From positions 1 through 7,156 of the forward strand of contig VFKQ01000048.1 of the NCBI GenBank assembly GCA_009885445.1: a DNA stretch of 7,156 nucleotides, in the 5' to 3' direction. Source of the stretch: Anaerolineaceae bacterium (lineage in GTDB: Bacteria; Chloroflexota; Anaerolineae; Anaerolineales; Villigracilaceae). Shown here one piece after another: positions 6,511 through 7,156 of the stretch. Position numbers and translations under genes: made by a program. Under the pieces are notes generated by a model. The model was given only the letters and a program-made list of their open reading frames with translations, was not told the DNA's origin and made no database searches. Positions within the stretch are counted from its first letter, which is position 1; the number at the start of each line of letters is the position of its first letter.

Positions 6511-6581
6511 TGGGGGCTCGTCTAATGGCAGGACGACTGACTCTGAATCAGTTAATATTGGTTCGACTCCATTGCCCCCAG
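6511..6581 (+). tRNA. tRNA-Gln (anticodon CUG)
   Basis: The cloverleaf folds fully. The acceptor stem TGGGGGC (6511-6517) pairs with GCCCCCA (6574-6580), with discriminator G6581. The D-arm is 6520-6534 and the anticodon stem is ACTGA/TCAGT around the loop CTCTGAA. The anticodon CTG (6543-6545) reads the Gln codon CAG. The T-loop TTCGACT is at 6562-6568. The first pair is U1-A72, the identity feature GatCAB uses to accept Gln-type tRNA (established for bacterial tRNA-Gln). The T-stem has one U-U mismatch (6558 with 6572). The 3' CCA is not encoded; the next bases are CAG. It carries its own promoter and a strong hairpin downstream, so it is a monocistronic tRNA unit. Confidence 0.95.
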
Positions 6582-6585
6582 CAGA

Positions 6586-6612
6586 AAGAGACTCCCGTGA
6601 TGGGAGTCTCTT
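6586..6612 (+). terminator. Intrinsic terminator of tRNA-Gln
   Basis: A perfect 11-bp stem (6586-6596 with 6602-6612) closes a 5-nt loop GTGAT, starting 5 nt after the tRNA. The following AATTTAATT is only moderately T-rich, so termination may be imperfect, but the position and stem strength fit a tRNA terminator. Confidence 0.75.
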
Positions 6613-6638
6613 AATTTAATTGGTTCTATGAAAACCTG

Positions 6639-6766
6639 GTGTGCACGCAAACCAGGTCAGAGACTTGGCGTAAAGACTTCGGAAATCTCCCTGGATGTGC
6701 CTAAAACGGAGATACCTCTTAAAGATTTCCGAAGTCTGAATCGGGTGACAACTTTTGCGTGCACAC
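6639..6766. repeat. Nested inverted repeat (MITE-like or REP-like)
   Basis: Two perfect inverted pairs are nested. The outer arms are 13 bp, GTGTGCACGCAAA at 6639-6651 and its complement at 6754-6766. The inner arms are 15 bp, AGACTTCGGAAATCT at 6674-6688 and its complement at 6723-6737. Their centres differ by only 3 nt. Further local pairings exist: CCTGGT/ACCAGG at 6635-6656 and ATCTCC (6685-6690) with GGAGAT (6708-6713), which competes with the inner stem. A direct repeat AAAACCTG flanks the element at 6631-6638 and 6767-6774. No protein is supported in the stretch on either strand. It may be a non-autonomous mobile element or a dispersed palindrome. Confidence 0.75.
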
Positions 6767-6767
6767 A

Positions 6768-6863
6768 AAACCTGACATGCCTCCATGAAAGCCTGGCGGC
6801 AGAGCGTAAATGTCCACGTATTGGCTGTGGTTAACATCGGCCACGATGAGACATGTCAGGTTT
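6768..6863. repeat. Second inverted repeat, 96 bp end to end
   Basis: AAACCTGACATG at 6768-6779 has its exact 12-bp complement at 6852-6863. It begins 1 nt after the neighbouring nested repeat ends. The 72-bp interior has only weak self-pairing (for example TGGC with GCCA near 6823-6843) and no supported gene. The interval from here to the DUF2807 stop at 6897 holds nothing I can identify. Confidence 0.6.
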
Positions 6864-6896
6864 CCTATAGCGATGACTGTCACTTTGTTTTCACAA

Positions 6897-6989
6897 CTAC
6901 TCCCCAGCTTTATTAATCGAACCAGCGCCGCTGATTCTTTCTTCCACATTCGGGTCGCCGTAGTAATCGATCGAACCGGCGCCGCTGAT
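6897..6989 (-). pseudogene. C-terminal fragment of a DUF2807 (head-GIN/adhesin-like) protein
   Basis: Read on the minus strand, the last 30 codons before TAG (6897-6899) contain I-S-G-A-G-S-I, then D-Y-Y-G-D-P-N-V, then a second I-S-G-A-G-S-I and a short polar end. This pattern, with ISG(A/S)GSI repeats around a DYYG(D/N)P strand, is typical of the C-terminus of DUF2807 proteins. These are usually secreted or surface-anchored right-handed beta-helices in which a head-GIN domain recurs. The function is poorly known. Upstream of about 6989 the similarity stops abruptly where the IS1 transposase reading begins on the other strand, so the rest of the gene is missing. The two 20-bp copies encoding the repeat (6916-6935 and 6970-6989) differ at one base. 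The gene is convergent with tRNA-Gln. Confidence 0.7.
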
Positions 6990-7156
6990 GATGGCGTTTG
7001 TGCTTGGAGATCGTAGCGAAAAGACTTGTCGCCTGCTTTGGAAAAACATTCCTGAAACGTATAAAAACTGTTCTACCTTCAGCGATTTTTGGGATGCTTA
7101 TAAAAAAGTGTTTCCAAAAGAGACACATCGCAGTGTCGGCAAGGAGCGCAGAGATA
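6988..7156 (+). CDS. IS1-family transposase, N-terminally truncated and cut by window end
   Basis: The reading from ATG 6988 (or 6991) gives about 56 residues of the C-terminal catalytic half of an IS1-type (InsB-like) transposase. The landmarks are A-F-V-L-G-D-R-S-E-K-T-C, L-W-K-N-I-P, then S-D-F-W-D-A-Y with the probable second DDE aspartate encoded at 7084-7086, then H-R-S-V-G-K-E. The H-I-E-R block with the catalytic glutamate lies past the window. The same frame has TAA at 6964-6966, and no N-terminal zinc-finger/HTH half or first Asp is found upstream in any forward frame. The fragment is more AT-rich (many AAA and TTT codons) than the genes to its left, consistent with transfer. It is unlikely to be active. 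The ATG is used only as a marker of the open stretch. Confidence 0.85.
   Translation, partial: MMAFVLGDRSEKTCRLLWKNIPETYKNCSTFSDFWDAYKKVFPKETHRSVGKERRD
6990..7156 (+). mobile_element. IS1-family element remnant (left part deleted)
   Basis: The DNA from the junction at about 6990 to the window edge is interior IS1-family sequence. There is no terminal inverted repeat or target-site duplication at the left boundary, so this edge is a deletion or recombination point and not a clean insertion end. The right end is outside the window. Confidence 0.7.

Noticed and set aside
6631..6863. CRISPR array
   Set aside because: The repeats are inverted pairs of different sequence, not regularly spaced direct repeats, and there are no cas genes.
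6616..6949. Short open frames on both strands through the inverted-repeat stretch
   Set aside because: They have no ribosome binding site or family resemblance, and their composition is dictated by the palindromes.
6810..6990. Possible N-terminal half of the IS1 transposase (a Y-W-L-W-L segment near 6820)
   Set aside because: The resemblance covers about six residues only, is in another frame with a stop between, and no zinc-finger or HTH motif follows.

Overview
The window looks like chromosomal DNA of a free-living rod-forming or filamentous bacterium, most likely Chloroflexota (Anaerolineae-like). This is inferred from gene order, the character of the protein sequences and the style of the intergenic palindromes; no taxonomic marker is present. 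It is moderately GC-rich until the right-hand end, where an AT-richer insertion-sequence fragment begins.

Positions 1-3181 form a same-strand cell-shape and division block. It starts with the C-terminus of a class B penicillin-binding protein (PBP2 type, cut at its KTG box), followed by minC, minD and minE and then rodA. PBP2 and RodA are the transpeptidase and glycosyltransferase partners of the elongation machine. MinCDE places the division septum. The min genes therefore sit between two halves of one enzyme complex. Spacing is tight from minC to rodA (5 nt gap, 4-nt ATGA overlap, 24 nt gap), so co-transcription is likely.

Positions 3182-6460 hold a palindromic spacer, an M29-family metallo-aminopeptidase, glutamyl-tRNA synthetase (gltX, overlapping the peptidase by 19 nt), a second palindromic spacer and an unrecognised 111-residue two-helix membrane protein with a strong ribosome binding site.

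Positions 6461-6613 hold a complete small transcription unit: a promoter, tRNA-Gln(CUG) and a perfect 11-bp hairpin. Its nearness to gltX fits, but does not prove, the indirect route in which GluRS mischarges tRNA-Gln and GatCAB amidates it.

Positions 6614-7156 are accessory DNA. There is a gene-free stretch of nested inverted repeats, then on the minus strand the last 30 codons of a DUF2807 (head-GIN/adhesin-like) protein. These abut directly, head to head, an IS1-family transposase that lacks its N-terminal half and runs off the window. The junction looks like a deletion or recombination scar.

I see no clear new defence or biosynthetic system. The most interesting parts are the IS1/DUF2807 scar, the nested palindromes, the orphan membrane protein, and substitutions at normally conserved positions in RodA, the M29 peptidase and GluRS.
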